Below are positions 22,927-31,362 of a DNA stretch of 49,699 bases, one piece after another. The DNA is taken from contig DUEX01000016.1 of the NCBI GenBank assembly GCA_011170325.1, forward strand, positions 1-49,699, given 5' to 3'. A model generated the notes under the pieces. It worked only from the letters and a program-made list of their open reading frames with translations. It ran no database searches and was not told where the DNA came from. Source of the stretch: Dehalococcoidia bacterium. Lineage in GTDB: Bacteria; Chloroflexota; Dehalococcoidia; GIF9; UBA5629. The position numbers were made by a program, and so were the translations under genes. The first letter of the stretch is position 1; each line of letters opens with the position of its first letter.

Positions 22927-22956
22927 TTGACAAAGTAGTGTATGGCCTTGTATTAT
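22927..22956 (+). promoter_or_regulatory. putative sigma70-type promoter upstream of the liv-type operon
   Basis: TTGACA (22927..22932), 18-nt spacer, TATTAT (22951..22956). Confidence 0.5.
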
Positions 22957-23029
22957 AGGTGACTAGTTTGGGGGTGGCAGGGGGTGATCTTAGCTCTTAA
23001 CCGAGCAGAAAGGGGGAGCCTATAGGGAT

Positions 23030-23914
23030 ATGGAGCAGTTCTTAACTTTTCTCATACCTGGCATATTTGTTGGAATGGTATATGCCCTCATAGCAATGGG
23101 CTTCGTCACTATCTACAGAACTACTGGTGTTTTGAATCTGGCTCAAGGTGAGATCTTCTTGATTGCAGGCTATTTTATGCTCTTTCTGGTTGGTGGCATA
23201 GGCCTCTCCTTCTGGCTGGCAATTCCGGTGATGCTTGGTATGCTGGCGCTTGTGGGGGTGATAACGGAACGGATAGCTTTGCGTCCCTTGGTAGGTCAAC
23301 CTATCATGGGGATAATCCTGATGACGCTGGGGATTGGCGCTTTTCTCAGAGGGGTGATGACACTGTTTTGGACTGACCTGGTAAGGCCGGTGCCGTCAGT
23401 TTTTCCACTTGAAGGGGTGCCTGTATTGGGAGTCATGATATCTCAGGCCTATTTGTGGTTTGGTGTAATAGCGCTGGTCGTGTTTATAGGCTTGTGGCTG
23501 TTCTTTAATCGGACTAGGATGGGCCTTCTGATGAAGGCGGCAGCCGATGCTACTCTGTTAGCTCAGAGTTGTGGAGTCAGTGTAAACACTGTCACCCGGA
23601 TGTCTTGGATTATATCTTGCATAACGGTTGGTCTTGGTGGCTACATGCTTACTACTATTACTGGGGCCCAGCCGTTGATGGGTGCCTTGGGGCTGAGGTC
23701 TCTGGCCGTGGTATTGGCTGGAGGCATGGAATCCATTGGTGGAGTCATGCTGATGGGGCCTGTGGTAGGTGCCGCAGAATTTATATTCGCTGGTTACTTT
23801 GACCCATTTGTTGGTGGTGCGCTGAAGGAAGTAATAGCATTCGTACTCTTGATCTTCTTTCTTTTGATTCGTCCCCAGGGTCTCTTTGGCTGGAGAATAA
23901 TAGAGAGGTTGTAG
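23030..23914 (+). CDS. livH: branched-chain amino acid-type ABC transporter permease (LivH-like)
   Basis: GLVYALIAMGFVTIYRTTGVLNLAQGEIFLIAGYF-type N-terminus and LAGGMESIGGVMLMGPVVGAAE. Confidence 0.93.
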   Translation: MEQFLTFLIPGIFVGMVYALIAMGFVTIYRTTGVLNLAQGEIFLIAGYFMLFLVGGIGLSFWLAIPVMLGMLALVGVITERIALRPLVGQPIMGIILMTLGIGAFLRGVMTLFWTDLVRPVPSVFPLEGVPVLGVMISQAYLWFGVIALVVFIGLWLFFNRTRMGLLMKAAADATLLAQSCGVSVNTVTRMSWIISCITVGLGGYMLTTITGAQPLMGALGLRSLAVVLAGGMESIGGVMLMGPVVGAAEFIFAGYFDPFVGGALKEVIAFVLLIFFLLIRPQGLFGWRIIERL

Positions 23915-23918
23915 AAAA

Positions 23919-24971
23919 ATGCGTTGGCCAAGTGGAACATACAGTTACAAATATGATGAAGATATGGCTATCTTTCGAACTAAAACCCAGTGGGGTTTGT
24001 TGATAGCTTTCTTGATTTTGATGGCCTTAGTCCCGTATCTTGTTGCTCCTGATTTAGTTACAATAGTTCTTATCATGCTTATCTGGATTGTTGCAACTCA
24101 GGGCTTGCAGCTTCTCTTAGGGTATACTGGTCAAATCTCGGTCTGTCAATCGGCTATTATGGGTGTTGGGGCCTTTACCACAGGTATTTTGTGTTCCAAG
24201 TTTGCGATTATGTCGTATTGGGCAGCTCTCCCCTTTGCCGGAATTATGGCTGGTTTAGTCGGCATGCTTTTCGGTTGGCCTTCCTTTAAAGTTAAGGGTC
24301 TCTATCTGGCATTGGTCACAATAGGAGCGCAGTTAATCATTATATACGCTATCGTCCATATGCCCGACCTAACCGGTGGAGTAGTGGGTATTGTCATCCC
24401 CGCACCTAGAATCGGCCCCATCGATTTCGGAACGACAGAGTGGTATTACCTTGGCTTGGTGATGGCAGTGTTGGCGACCTTTATTGTCAAGAATATTGCC
24501 AGGACCAGAGCCGGCAGGGCATTTGTTGCTGTAAGGGACAATGACATAGCTGCCGAGGTCATGGGTATTAACATTTTCGCTTACAAAATGCTGTCCTTTT
24601 TCATCGGCTGTTTTCTTGGTGGCGTTGCTGGTTGGCTTTTTGTGGGGTACATAGGTTTTGCGCAGGTTGACCATTATACTCTGGACGAGTCGGTATGGAT
24701 TTTAGGTATGGTGGTTGTTGGGGGAGCGGGTAGTTCTCTGGGGACGATTTTCGGCGTTGTCTTTATTCAAGCCATTCGCGAACTAGCCACCTGGGGAGGA
24801 CCTATCATAGCTGATGCGATTCCATCTCTCGGCATTGGTTTCAGCATGGCCCTGCCACTGCTATCGCTAGGGTTTGCCTATGCTGTCTTTCTGATTTTCG
24901 AGCCCAGGGGGCTGGCGCATAGGTGGGAGATTATTAAGAGGTCGTATCGGCTTTGGCCTTATTCCCGATAA
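23919..24971 (+). CDS. livM: branched-chain amino acid-type ABC transporter permease (LivM-like)
   Basis: LLGYTGQISVCQSAIMGVGAF, VAVRDNDIAAEVMGINIFAYKMLSF, VVVGGAGSSLGTIFG motifs. Confidence 0.93.
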   Translation: MRWPSGTYSYKYDEDMAIFRTKTQWGLLIAFLILMALVPYLVAPDLVTIVLIMLIWIVATQGLQLLLGYTGQISVCQSAIMGVGAFTTGILCSKFAIMSYWAALPFAGIMAGLVGMLFGWPSFKVKGLYLALVTIGAQLIIIYAIVHMPDLTGGVVGIVIPAPRIGPIDFGTTEWYYLGLVMAVLATFIVKNIARTRAGRAFVAVRDNDIAAEVMGINIFAYKMLSFFIGCFLGGVAGWLFVGYIGFAQVDHYTLDESVWILGMVVVGGAGSSLGTIFGVVFIQAIRELATWGGPIIADAIPSLGIGFSMALPLLSLGFAYAVFLIFEPRGLAHRWEIIKRSYRLWPYSR

Positions 24972-24992
24972 GCAGGGCTAAGAAGTTTTATA

Positions 24993-25022
24993 TTGACAAA
25001 AATTGACAATCGTGTTTATAAT
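24993..25022 (+). promoter_or_regulatory. putative sigma70-type promoter upstream of lipoprotein/substrate-binding genes
   Basis: TTGACA (24993..24998), 18-nt spacer, TATAAT (25017..25022); a second TTGACA at 25003..25008. Confidence 0.55.
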
Positions 25023-25204
25023 TGTAAATGGGGGGTGTTTTCAGGGTAAGGGGAGGCTTGGGGATTGTTGACTGAAGTTAAAGCCGGGAAAGAATAGAAT
25101 AGATTGGGGGTGGGAATTACTGGCAGGAGAAAAATCAAATTTGGATTCAAATCTGAGGCGAAATCGAATAGCTCTTTAATGAGAAGTCAGAAGGAGGTGA
25201 GTCG

Positions 25205-25834
25205 ATGAAGACAAAAGTTTTAGTTGCCGTGATTATGGTGGTGATGGTGATCAGTGGTGGAGCATTGGCTGGTTGTGCTGCGGCACCAGCACCAGGAGCG
25301 GCGGCGGAGGCGGCAATCCAGCCCCTGGAAGTTAGCATAGCGGCTGTGGATGTTTTTTTCAGCGGGACGGAAAGCATTAGCTTGTTCCCGGTGTTCAGCG
25401 TGTACAATCCCAACGACTACCCTGTCACCGTCAAGAAGATGACATCTGAGGTATTGGTTGATGGTTGGTGGGCTGGCAGTCGGGACCTTGATTTGAACGC
25501 GGCTGTTCCGGCTAAGGGCGAGTCAATGGTTGTAGTGGGTGCTGATGTGATGGTTCCAGGTTGGCTAGCAGGATGGGGGCTTACCGCGGACAAGGGGTTA
25601 GGCTTGGCTGAATGTCAGGCAGCGCTAGTGCCGACGTGGAAGAGCTTAAACGGTGGGCTATTCAGTGCTGGGCTGAAGGAGACTTGGGATGCAGCAGCCT
25701 ACAAGGCGCCTATGTTTGTTGTAAAAGGAAAGGTAGACCTGAGGAGCCCAGGAGGTCAGGACCTACCTCAGGACTATACGGCTACTTGGGAGTTACCACC
25801 TGAGTTTTCGCCGGGACAAAGAACAGCACAATAG
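25205..25834 (+). CDS. LEA14/WHy-like lipoprotein of unknown function
   Basis: Signal peptide with lipobox LAGC; FSVYNPNDYPVTVKKMTSEVLVDG resembles LEA-2/WHy domains; RBS aaggaggtgag. Confidence 0.6.
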   Translation: MKTKVLVAVIMVVMVISGGALAGCAAAPAPGAAAEAAIQPLEVSIAAVDVFFSGTESISLFPVFSVYNPNDYPVTVKKMTSEVLVDGWWAGSRDLDLNAAVPAKGESMVVVGADVMVPGWLAGWGLTADKGLGLAECQAALVPTWKSLNGGLFSAGLKETWDAAAYKAPMFVVKGKVDLRSPGGQDLPQDYTATWELPPEFSPGQRTAQ

Positions 25835-25868
25835 AAAACAATAGAAAACAATAGAAAACAATAGAAAA
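25831..25868 (+). repeat. tandem decamer repeat (ATAGAAAACA)x3 plus partial fourth
   Basis: atagaaaaca atagaaaaca atagaaaaca atagaaaa, overlapping the stop codon of the preceding CDS. Confidence 0.9.
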
Positions 25869-26018
25869 GAGATTTAATAGAGACTTTGTCTGCGATGATT
25901 GGCAATCCCGAAATCTAGAGAGATAAGAGTGAAGCAGCAGAGAGGGGGTGGGATATGAGATAAAGAGTTCGATTTTGGGGATGGAAAGTTAAGTAATCTT
26001 TAAGTAAGGAGGTGACTA

Positions 26019-27323
26019 ATGAGAGGTCGGTACAAGTTTGGTGTAGTCGGTTTGGCGGTAGCGGCTGTGCTTGCGTTGGTGGTAGCTTGTGCCCCGGCAG
26101 CTGCGCCTCCACCGGGAGCGGCAGTACCAGAAGAAGTAGAGATGATTCCCATCGGGCTGAATATGGGATTAACCGGGGCAGTAGCGTCGTGTACTTATCC
26201 CCAGAGTCTGGCAGGGCTGGACTATTTTCAAGCTATCAACGATGCCGGTGGATTTGAATACACGGGTCCTGATGGTAAGGTCCACAAAGCCAAGTGGGAT
26301 ATAATGTGGGCAGATAACGCCTTCTCAGTGGCTAAGTCGATAAGCATCGTTAACCGATTCTACGAGAAAGGCGCTCGCGTCTTCATCGTTGCCTGAGGGT
26401 GTCAGGTTGAACCCCTCGCGGGAACGGGGGTAAGACTGGATATCGCAACGATTAGTCATACTACAACTCCGGCGTACTATGATTATTCGCCTTTGCTTAA
26501 TTTCTTGGCACCACAGGCTGACGTTGATGTTGCAGCGGCGCTGTGTGACTGGATTATGAAGGATGATTGGAAAGAGAGTCGGGCACCTAGGGCCGCCTTC
26601 GTAGCATATGAAGCAGCCACGTCAAGGCATTCAGACCACCCTTTGCTTTTCCAGGCGGCCAAAGAGAAAGGGGTGGAGTGGACACCTCACGTCTTTTATC
26701 CATTCACAGCCACGGATTATTCCATGGAGGTCAGGAAACTGATTGACGACCAGAAGTGCGACTACGTTTATATGCGCGGTCCGCCGGCTAACAATGGGAT
26801 GCTTCTGAAGGATGCTGCCAGGCTTGGGCTTAAGGATAAAGCCAAGTGGGTTCTCTGTAATTTTAGTTTAGAGCCATGCGTGGGGGAGATAGCTGGTCTT
26901 GATGTTATACCTGGTACCCTGGGGTCATGCGCCCATGGCACCGTGGAGACCAATGACGCTGCTCCCGCGGTAGCAGAGATCAAGGCGCTTCATGACAAGT
27001 ACCATCCCGACATCCCGTTTGCTAACATGTATCTGTGGGGAAATCGAATGGCGGTGACAGCCGATGCGGTGATAATGACAACTCTGGAGAGGGTTGGCCT
27101 GGAGGGTCTTACCGGTACTGAATTCGCCGAGTCGATGTGGGATGTAAAGGACCTGGATTTCAACGGGAATGGTATGCCGTTAACGATGGAGCAAGGGAAT
27201 ATTGCCGTAGACCACTATATTCAGGTAGTGGAGTGGGGTACGGATGGCCTACCACATATCATCAGTGATTATACTAGGTGTCCTTGGTTGATCGGCAATC
27301 CCGAGGTTAATTGGCGGAAGTAG
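26019..27323 (+). CDS. livK: Liv-type ABC transporter substrate-binding lipoprotein with in-frame TGA; candidate selenoprotein (Sec at residue 126)
   Basis: Lipobox VVAC; 26019..26396 and the ORF at 26493..27323 are in the same frame, and the only stop between them is TGA at 26394..26396: ...NRFYEKGARVFIVA[TGA]GCQVEPLAGTGVRLDIATISHTTTPAYYDYSPLLNFLAPQ... Full-length product 434 aa. Confidence 0.75.
26402..26439 (+). promoter_or_regulatory. candidate bacterial SECIS (bSECIS) hairpin
   Basis: Upper stem ACCCCU/GGGGGU (26411..26416 with 26426..26431), extra G418-C425 pair with bulged C417, apical loop CGGGAA (26419..26424), lower stem UCAG/CUGG (26402..26405 with 26436..26439); 22 nt between the UGA and the loop. 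Confidence 0.55.
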
Positions 27324-27446
27324 TCCAAAAGGTATAGACAGGAGAGTTGAGGAAGTTAGCTGTAGAGAGGTAGCTTAACCGGCTGCTTCTCTATGGCTAC
27401 GGAAGTGGCGGGGTGTTATCAACAATGGGAGGAGCGTGGTTTAGAT

Positions 27447-29456
27447 ATGGGTAAAATAGAAATAGACTTAAAACATGTGGATACAAGTCTAGACCTTAAC
27501 GAATTTAAAGAGGATATTTGTCCTGATTTAGACCTGAACGAGAACAACACATTGCCCAAAGTTATGCGGGCTCGGGTTCGGCAATGGGGCGGTGAGAAAA
27601 TATGGATGACTCACAAGGATTTCGGTATTTGGCAACCTTATACCTGGAAAGATTGTTATGAGCGTATAGAGTTGGTTCACCTTGGCTTGGTGAGCTTGGG
27701 GCTTGAACCCGGGGATGTGGTTGGTATTATTGGAGATAATGACCCGCGTTGGTTCTGGGCAGAGTTTGCTGTTCAGGTGGGGCGGGGTATAGTCGCAGGC
27801 ATGTATACCGACTACCATTATGCCGAGGTGAAGTATGTCTTGGGCTTTAGCAAAGCCACGTTCGCTTTCGCCAAAGACCAGGAAATGGTAGATAAGATAG
27901 TACATGAAAAGGACAACTTGCCTAACTTGAAGAAGTGCATTTATTGGGAATCCAAGGGATTGTGGTTCTATGAACAGCCGTGGCTGATGAGCTATGATGA
28001 GCTGGAAGACCTGGGCAGGGAATATAAGAAGAGCCACCCCACCCTTTTCGACGAGAATATTGATAAGGGGCAGCCTGATGAACCGGCGGTGATAATGCTG
28101 AGTTCGGGCACTACCCGGATGACCGAGGACGGAGTTCCCAGGTCGCAGATGGGGCAGATGACGCACCGTGCTGTGATGGCAAATTTGATAGGAATTTTTA
28201 AGTTAGACGCTTGGTATCCGACCGATAGATGGCTTTCCTACCTGTCACCTGCCTGGGGCGAACAGTATTTCGGTCTCACCGGTGGTCTTCTATCAGGTTT
28301 GGAGGTAGATTTCCCCGAGGAGCCGGAAACAATTAATAATGATATCAGGGAGATAGGCCCTCAAGCCTTGTTATTCCCAGCTAGGCTCTGGGAGGCTAGA
28401 ATCGCGGAGGTGTTCAGTCGTTTAAAGGATTCCAGTCGATTTAAGAGATTTTTCTATAACCGTTTTCTGCCACTAGGCTATAAGATGGCAGATTACGTAA
28501 TGACGGGAAAGAAAGCGCCGCTGTGGCTATCGATATTAAACAAGATCGGATATTGGCTAGTGTTTAGACCGTTAAGAGACCAAATGGGGTTACTACATCT
28601 TAGGCATGGATACAATGCGGGTGCTACTTTGGGTCCGGAGTCACTTCGTTGGCTCCACGCCCTTGGCATACCCGTGAAGCAGCTTTACGGCACCACTGAG
28701 GCTGGGATTCATTGTATTCACCCGGATGGTGACATAGATTATGAAACCGTGGGGAAGGTTCTCAAGCCCGAATGGATAACGGTCAGTAAAGAAGGGGAGA
28801 TTTTGATGCGTGGCCCTATCCTAGGCTGTGGTTATCTTAATGACCTTGGAGCCTGGGAGAAGGTGTTTGATGAGGAAGGCTGGTATCATACAGGAGATGC
28901 CGGTCACATAAACGAAAACGGGCATCTTATATTTTACGACCGGATGAAGGACATGGTGACGATGCCTACGGGGAGAAAATTTTCTCCTCAGTACGTTGAG
29001 TCTCGGCTTAAGTTTAGTGAGTTCATAACGGATTGTATTGTATTGGGGGGGGAAGATAAGGCCTTCGTGTCAGCAATAGTAACTGTGGATTATGCAAATG
29101 CCGGTGACTGGGCAGAAAAGCATCGTGTCCCCTATACAACTTATCCTGACCTGTCTCAGAAGTCTCAAATCTATGACCTTGTCAAAGAAGAGGTGGAGCG
29201 AGTCAATCTATATCTTGCTGACGACATAAAGATAAAGAAATTCGCTAATCTCCATAAGGAATTCGATGCCGATGATGCTGAGCTTACCCGTTCGGGGAAA
29301 ATAAGGCGAAAGTTCTTCGAAGAGCGTTATGCCGAGCTTATTGCCACTATCTACTCCGATGCGGAGAAGTATGAGACGGAGGCACCGGTAAAGTACAGAG
29401 ATGGTAGGACAGGGAAGATAAGAACATCTGTTACCATCAAGACCGTGATAGAATAA
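27447..29456 (+). CDS. long-chain-type AMP-binding acyl-CoA synthetase
   Basis: VIMLSSGTTRMTEDGVPRSQMGQMTHRAVM, YHTGDAGHINENGHLIFYDRMKDMV; start at ATG 27447 preceded by GGGAGGAG (27393 also possible). Confidence 0.9.
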   Translation: MGKIEIDLKHVDTSLDLNEFKEDICPDLDLNENNTLPKVMRARVRQWGGEKIWMTHKDFGIWQPYTWKDCYERIELVHLGLVSLGLEPGDVVGIIGDNDPRWFWAEFAVQVGRGIVAGMYTDYHYAEVKYVLGFSKATFAFAKDQEMVDKIVHEKDNLPNLKKCIYWESKGLWFYEQPWLMSYDELEDLGREYKKSHPTLFDENIDKGQPDEPAVIMLSSGTTRMTEDGVPRSQMGQMTHRAVMANLIGIFKLDAWYPTDRWLSYLSPAWGEQYFGLTGGLLSGLEVDFPEEPETINNDIREIGPQALLFPARLWEARIAEVFSRLKDSSRFKRFFYNRFLPLGYKMADYVMTGKKAPLWLSILNKIGYWLVFRPLRDQMGLLHLRHGYNAGATLGPESLRWLHALGIPVKQLYGTTEAGIHCIHPDGDIDYETVGKVLKPEWITVSKEGEILMRGPILGCGYLNDLGAWEKVFDEEGWYHTGDAGHINENGHLIFYDRMKDMVTMPTGRKFSPQYVESRLKFSEFITDCIVLGGEDKAFVSAIVTVDYANAGDWAEKHRVPYTTYPDLSQKSQIYDLVKEEVERVNLYLADDIKIKKFANLHKEFDADDAELTRSGKIRRKFFEERYAELIATIYSDAEKYETEAPVKYRDGRTGKIRTSVTIKTVIE

Positions 29457-29479
29457 GCAGAGTGGTAGGAGGATAAGCT

Positions 29480-30337
29480 ATGCCTATTATCGATTGGACT
29501 AGAATTCCTTTGTTCCAAGGGAGACAGAAAGTCGAAAGCGACAGTGCCATACTGAGGGTCGAAGACCTTTACCTTCGTTTTGGTGCACTTGAAGCTGTGA
29601 AGGATGTTAGCTTTGAAGTCAAGGGGAACGAAATCTTATCCATTATCGGACCCAATGGAGCCGGGAAAACCTGCGTTCTCAATTGCATAAACGGGTTTTA
29701 TCGCCCGCAGCGAGGTAGAATCTATTTCAAAGATAAAGAAATCACAAAGCTTCCTTCTCATCGGATCGCTCCTTTAGGTATCTCTAGAACTTTTCAGAAT
29801 CTTGCCCTTTACACTGGGCTGACGGCTTTAGACAACCTGATGGCAGGAAGACACCCACATCCTGCAATGAGTAAAGAGGGTGTTATCAGTGGGGCGTTTT
29901 ATTTTGGCAGAGCACACAGAATAGAAATTGAGAATCGAGAGGTGATTGAGTACATAATCGACCTGTTAGAAATGGAAGAAATAAGAGGCAAAGTAGTGCA
30001 TTCTCTTTCTTATGGACAACGGAAGAAGGTGGAGCTGGGCAGAGCCTTAGCTTTAGAGCCTGAACTCCTTCTACTCGATGAGGTTATGGCGGGGATGAAT
30101 CTGGACGAAAAGGATGATATGGCTCGTTATGTTATCGATGTTCACGAGCTCTGGGGTATCCCTGTGGTCCTGGTGGAGCATGACATGGGGGTTGTTATGG
30201 ACCTGTCTGATAGGGTGATTGTGATGGATTGGGGAACTAAAATTGCCGAGGACGTTCCAGAAGTGGTCAAGAAGGACCCCAGGGTCATTAGTGCCTACTT
30301 GGGTACCGCCGAGGCTGCAGAGAGGAGGATTACATAG
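29480..30337 (+). CDS. livG: Liv-type ABC transporter ATP-binding protein (LivG-like)
   Basis: GPNGAGKTCVLNCINGFYRPQRG, SYGQRKKVELGRALALEPELLLLDEVMAGMN. Confidence 0.94.
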   Translation: MPIIDWTRIPLFQGRQKVESDSAILRVEDLYLRFGALEAVKDVSFEVKGNEILSIIGPNGAGKTCVLNCINGFYRPQRGRIYFKDKEITKLPSHRIAPLGISRTFQNLALYTGLTALDNLMAGRHPHPAMSKEGVISGAFYFGRAHRIEIENREVIEYIIDLLEMEEIRGKVVHSLSYGQRKKVELGRALALEPELLLLDEVMAGMNLDEKDDMARYVIDVHELWGIPVVLVEHDMGVVMDLSDRVIVMDWGTKIAEDVPEVVKKDPRVISAYLGTAEAAERRIT

Positions 30338-30386
30338 AAAATAGGTGAAGGCGTTAGGATAGCAGATTGTAGAGGGAGGCGTTTTT

Positions 30387-31178
30387 ATGCTGAAGGTAGA
30401 TAATATTGAAGTCCTGTATCAGGGTAGTATTTTGGTGCTAAGGGGTGTCTCTTTGGAGGTTCCCGATGGGCAGATTATTACTATACTGGGGGCCAATGGT
30501 GCTGGGAAGACTACCACGCTTAGGGCCATATCTGGGTTACTTAAACCAGAGGAGGGGGAGGTGAGCGATGGTAGCATTGAATTTGATGGGCAGAGAGTAG
30601 AGAATAGCAGCCCCGAGTTTACCGTTAAATTGGGCATTGTTCAGGTGATGGAAGGGCGGAGATCGTTTGAGCACCTTACCGTGGAGGAAAACTTATTGGT
30701 AGGGTCTGCTCTTCGCAAGGACATGAGCGGAATCAAAAGCGATTTAGAGATGGTTTATGGGTATTTTCCCAGACTTAAGGAACTTCGCCGTAACGTTATT
30801 GGCTGGTGCTCGGGAGGGGAGCAACAGATGACAGTGATAGGTCGCGGCATGATGTCGCATCCGAAACTCATGCTGCTCGACGAGCCTTCTCTGGGACTTA
30901 GCCCAACGTTGGTTCTACAGATATTCGATATAGTGAGGAAGATTAATACGGAGATGAAGATAGGTATGTTGCTGGTGGAGCAGAATGCTTTAGCTGCCCT
31001 GAATATGGCTGAGTATGGCTATGTCATGGAAAATGGCAGAGTGGTACTTGATGGACCTTCTCCCAAACTGATAGACAATGAGGATGTAAAGGAATTCTAT
31101 CTGGGGCTAACCGAGATAGGCAAGCGAAGTTATCGAGATGCCAAACATTACAAACGAAGGAAAAGGTGGTTGGCTTAG
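30387..31178 (+). CDS. livF: Liv-type ABC transporter ATP-binding protein (LivF-like)
   Basis: GANGAGKTTTLRAISGLLKPEEG, CSGGEQQMTVIGRGMMSHPKLMLLDEPSLGLSP. Confidence 0.94.
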   Translation: MLKVDNIEVLYQGSILVLRGVSLEVPDGQIITILGANGAGKTTTLRAISGLLKPEEGEVSDGSIEFDGQRVENSSPEFTVKLGIVQVMEGRRSFEHLTVEENLLVGSALRKDMSGIKSDLEMVYGYFPRLKELRRNVIGWCSGGEQQMTVIGRGMMSHPKLMLLDEPSLGLSPTLVLQIFDIVRKINTEMKIGMLLVEQNALAALNMAEYGYVMENGRVVLDGPSPKLIDNEDVKEFYLGLTEIGKRSYRDAKHYKRRKRWLA

Positions 31179-31254
31179 GGTTTGTATATTTGGCTGGCTA
31201 ACATTGTTTTGATAAGTTAGCAAAGTTTTGTTTTCAAAAGGCGTTGGCAGAATG

Positions 31255-31285
31255 CGTAGCTACACTTCTTCAAGTTGTAGCTACG
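31255..31285 (+). terminator. strong hairpin, possible terminator/processing site between livF and enoyl-CoA hydratase gene
   Basis: CGTAGCTACA CTT CTTC AAG T TGTAGCTACG: 13-bp stem with one bulge, followed by TTTGTT. Confidence 0.5.
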
Positions 31286-31362
31286 TTTGTTATGGGGGTT
31301 TTAATTGTTTGAATTAAGGAATCTCCCCCTCACCTAAATAATAATTTATCAAAGGAGGAGCC

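Noticed and set aside
26394-26396. Simple pseudogene / sequencing error explanation for the TGA
   Set aside because: Not excluded, but ranked second because of the matching downstream hairpin, the intact remainder of the gene and the selABC genes nearby. Reads and homologs are needed.
26394-26396. Genome-wide UGA reassignment (e.g. UGA=Trp or Gly)
   Set aside because: Many genes in the window end in TGA at normal positions (e.g. recG, selB), so UGA is a normal stop here.
26493-27323. Treating the ORF at 26493 (TTG start) as an independent gene after a truncated first gene
   Set aside because: It begins mid-domain with no RBS, is in the same frame as the upstream part, and the sequence between (GCQVEPLAGTGVRLDIATISHTTTP...) reads as continuous receptor sequence. 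Best described as one gene with an in-frame UGA.
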